From contig RPFO01000366.1 in the NCBI GenBank assembly GCA_009746045.1, positions 312,001 through 376,000 of the forward strand: DNA of 64,000 nucleotides, given 5' to 3'. Position numbers and translations under genes: made by a program. Below are positions 62,850-64,000 of this stretch, in pieces. The first letter of the stretch is position 1, and the number at the start of each line of letters is the position of its first letter. The stretch is from Mesostigma viride. Its lineage: Eukaryota > Streptophyta > Mesostigmatophyceae > Mesostigmatales > Mesostigmataceae. The notes under the pieces were generated by a model. The model was given only the letters and a program-made list of their open reading frames with translations. It had not been told where the DNA came from and ran no database searches.

Positions 62850-64000
62850 TTTTTGCTACTATTTGCTAACAAACCAATGCAAAACTTTATTCCATATGGC
62901 ATAAACATGTGGCAAGACACACAAATGCACAAAATTGTCAAGCCCAGGTGTTGGCACAAGACACCATGCCATAAAACACACGAACATGCGCCAGCATAAA
63001 CATGCGCGCGCGCGGCGGTAGCCAAAGGTCTAGCCCTATGCTAAGGTGACCTATACAGCTATACTTGGCTACCATCTACGAGGCGCGCCTCCTGTTCTTC
63101 AGAGCACGCCGCCTCACATGCCCTGTCAGCAGCCCAGCACCCTCTGCAGCCCTTGTGGTGCGCCCGTTGGACTCAGCCCACTCCCTGCCAGCCACGCTAC
63201 GGCGCGAGAGGGGCAGCTGGGCGCGCTGCTTCTGGTCGCCCCCGTCCAGGCCGGTCAGCAGCCCCCCGTGGTACACGTTCCAGCAGGAGCCCACGCACAG
63301 CGCCGCGTCACAGTCCTTGCACCAGAAGTTGGTGCGCTTTCGCACCTTCTCGACTGCGCACACCACGCACTGAGCGCATTCCACGAAGGGGATGCGCTCT
63401 GGCTACAGGTGGGTGCCGGTGAGGCGGCCGTCACGCCCGGGACGGTGGACATATGGATCAGCGAGGAGAGCCGCCACCCTGCCGCCTGTCCACTGATTGG
63501 TGCACAGCTCGTCGGCCAGCTTGCTCAAGAAGCCAGCATGGCTGAGGATGTCAGCGCGGCCAGCGCGGGTGAGCTTGTGCAGGATGAAGGCGTTGGTGAC
63601 CGAGTTGGCCAGGTGGCCAGTTGCAGCCCTGTGCCACCAAATGCGCGTCACGAGCGCATCCTGCACAGGGTATTCAGCCCCGAGCTGGTCCTGCAAGTCC
63701 ACCCCCTTGTAGGTCCCCCAGTAGATCGGCACCAGGCTGGGGGCAGGCACCGTGATGCGGATGTCGCGGCCCCCATGGCGGCTGACCTCCACCTCCGTGA
63801 GCGGGATCCCCTTGGACGCCATCCACACCGTCTTCCTGTCCTGCATGCCACGCCACGAGGGTGAGCCCATCCTGATCGACAGCCCACGCGTAGTCCCCCT
63901 GCTCCGGCCTGCGCCCCAGCTGGTCCTTGACCTCCCTGAAGGGAAGCCCGCGCCGGTTGGGCATGATAGTGCCCACCACCTGGTGGCCCTGCACGTCATG
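62838..64000 (-). mobile_element. piggyBac element, 3' part (runs off window)
   Basis: Starts at ATGGACTGAGTT next to TTAA 62834-62837, the same terminal sequence as the neighbouring element, and contains a piggyBac transposase reading toward that end. The left 240 bp (62838-63075) is non-coding. The other end lies beyond 64000. Confidence 0.65.
63076..63999 (-). pseudogene. piggyBac transposase, C-terminal part, with TAG and frameshift
   Basis: Minus strand from the window edge: GHQVVGTIMPNRRGLPF and DQDGLTLVAWH in one frame, shifting near 63850 to QDRKTVWMASKG, then YKGVDLQDQLGAEYPV (the GVDxxDQ box with a catalytic Asp) and TRIWWHRAATGHLANSVTNAF. After GTHL a TAG at 63403-63405 interrupts the same frame, which continues PERIPFVECAQCVVC and the cysteine-rich domain RKRTNFWCKDCDAALC..CWNVYHGG, the zinc-binding C-terminus of piggyBac that contacts the TIR. 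The TAG could also be part of an intron acceptor (CCTGTAG). piggyBac transposases excise and insert at TTAA, matching the neighbouring junctions. Confidence 0.85.

Noticed and set aside
63400-63408. Alternative genetic code with TAG as glutamine, as in some ulvophytes
   Set aside because: TAG ends the ACR gene and several retroelement ORFs, so the single in-frame TAG is more simply a mutation or an intron end.

Overview
The window is eukaryotic nuclear DNA: spliced genes with GT-AG introns (one GC-AG), a multi-domain ACT-repeat protein of the type known from land plants and green algae, and very dense transposable elements and simple repeats. The two host genes that I recognise are an ACR-type ACT-repeat protein on the plus strand (31.4-38.5 kb) and a nuclear-encoded, probably organelle-targeted EngB/YihA-type GTPase on the minus strand (55.4-58.6 kb). 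Together with GC-rich coding exons, these suggest a repeat-rich green alga (Viridiplantae). The species cannot be fixed from the sequence.

Layout. 0-1 kb is a ~30-bp minisatellite. 2.43-5.65 kb is a non-LTR retrotransposon with a C-terminal restriction-like endonuclease, bounded by a 16-bp target-site duplication. 5.7-13.1 kb holds a dispersed near-perfect palindrome (core CTGCAG) in at least ten copies, a 40-residue zinc-ribbon exon, three adjoining G-rich tetranucleotide arrays, a ~180-bp tandem repeat, and a spliced transposase-like gene of a family I associate with invertebrate genomes. 13.33-13.55 kb is a foldback element with tRNA-like B boxes. 13.62-23.25 kb is a complete, young Ty3/gypsy chromovirus: 734-bp LTRs differing at 3 positions, TSD GGTAC, an A-AAA-AAC slippery site between gag and pol, a chromodomain, and an extra 3' ORF.

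24.5-31.4 kb holds a LINE ORF1 element, a MITE-like element and no further supported gene. 31.4-38.5 kb is the ACR gene; one intron carries ~56 copies of a CAACCTG heptamer. 39.9-42.5 kb is a tandem duplication in which one copy carries an 805-bp TA-flanked inverted-repeat transposon while the other preserves the empty site. 42.5-55 kb is a graveyard of two related LINE families (ORF1 fragments, ORF2 reverse transcriptase, 3' ends) around a 0.9-kb CT/CCCA microsatellite.

The EngB gene has an unusual intron in which a 78-bp tandem array is in register with, and similar to, the 3' half of exon 2. From 59.3 kb to the end lie a truncated LINE ORF2, an ORF1-only LINE copy with a 9-bp TSD inserted in a TTAA-flanked element, and the C-terminal part of a degenerate piggyBac transposase whose presumptive end abuts that element.

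No bacterial, CRISPR or operon-like system was seen. The most interesting structures are the palindrome family around the transposase-like gene, the TTAA-sharing piggyBac-type ends, the covarying 3' hairpin shared by at least eleven LINE ends, the exon-derived 78-bp repeat, and the chromovirus with its third ORF. Several coding units carry single-base frameshifts, so either decay or assembly indels must be kept in mind.
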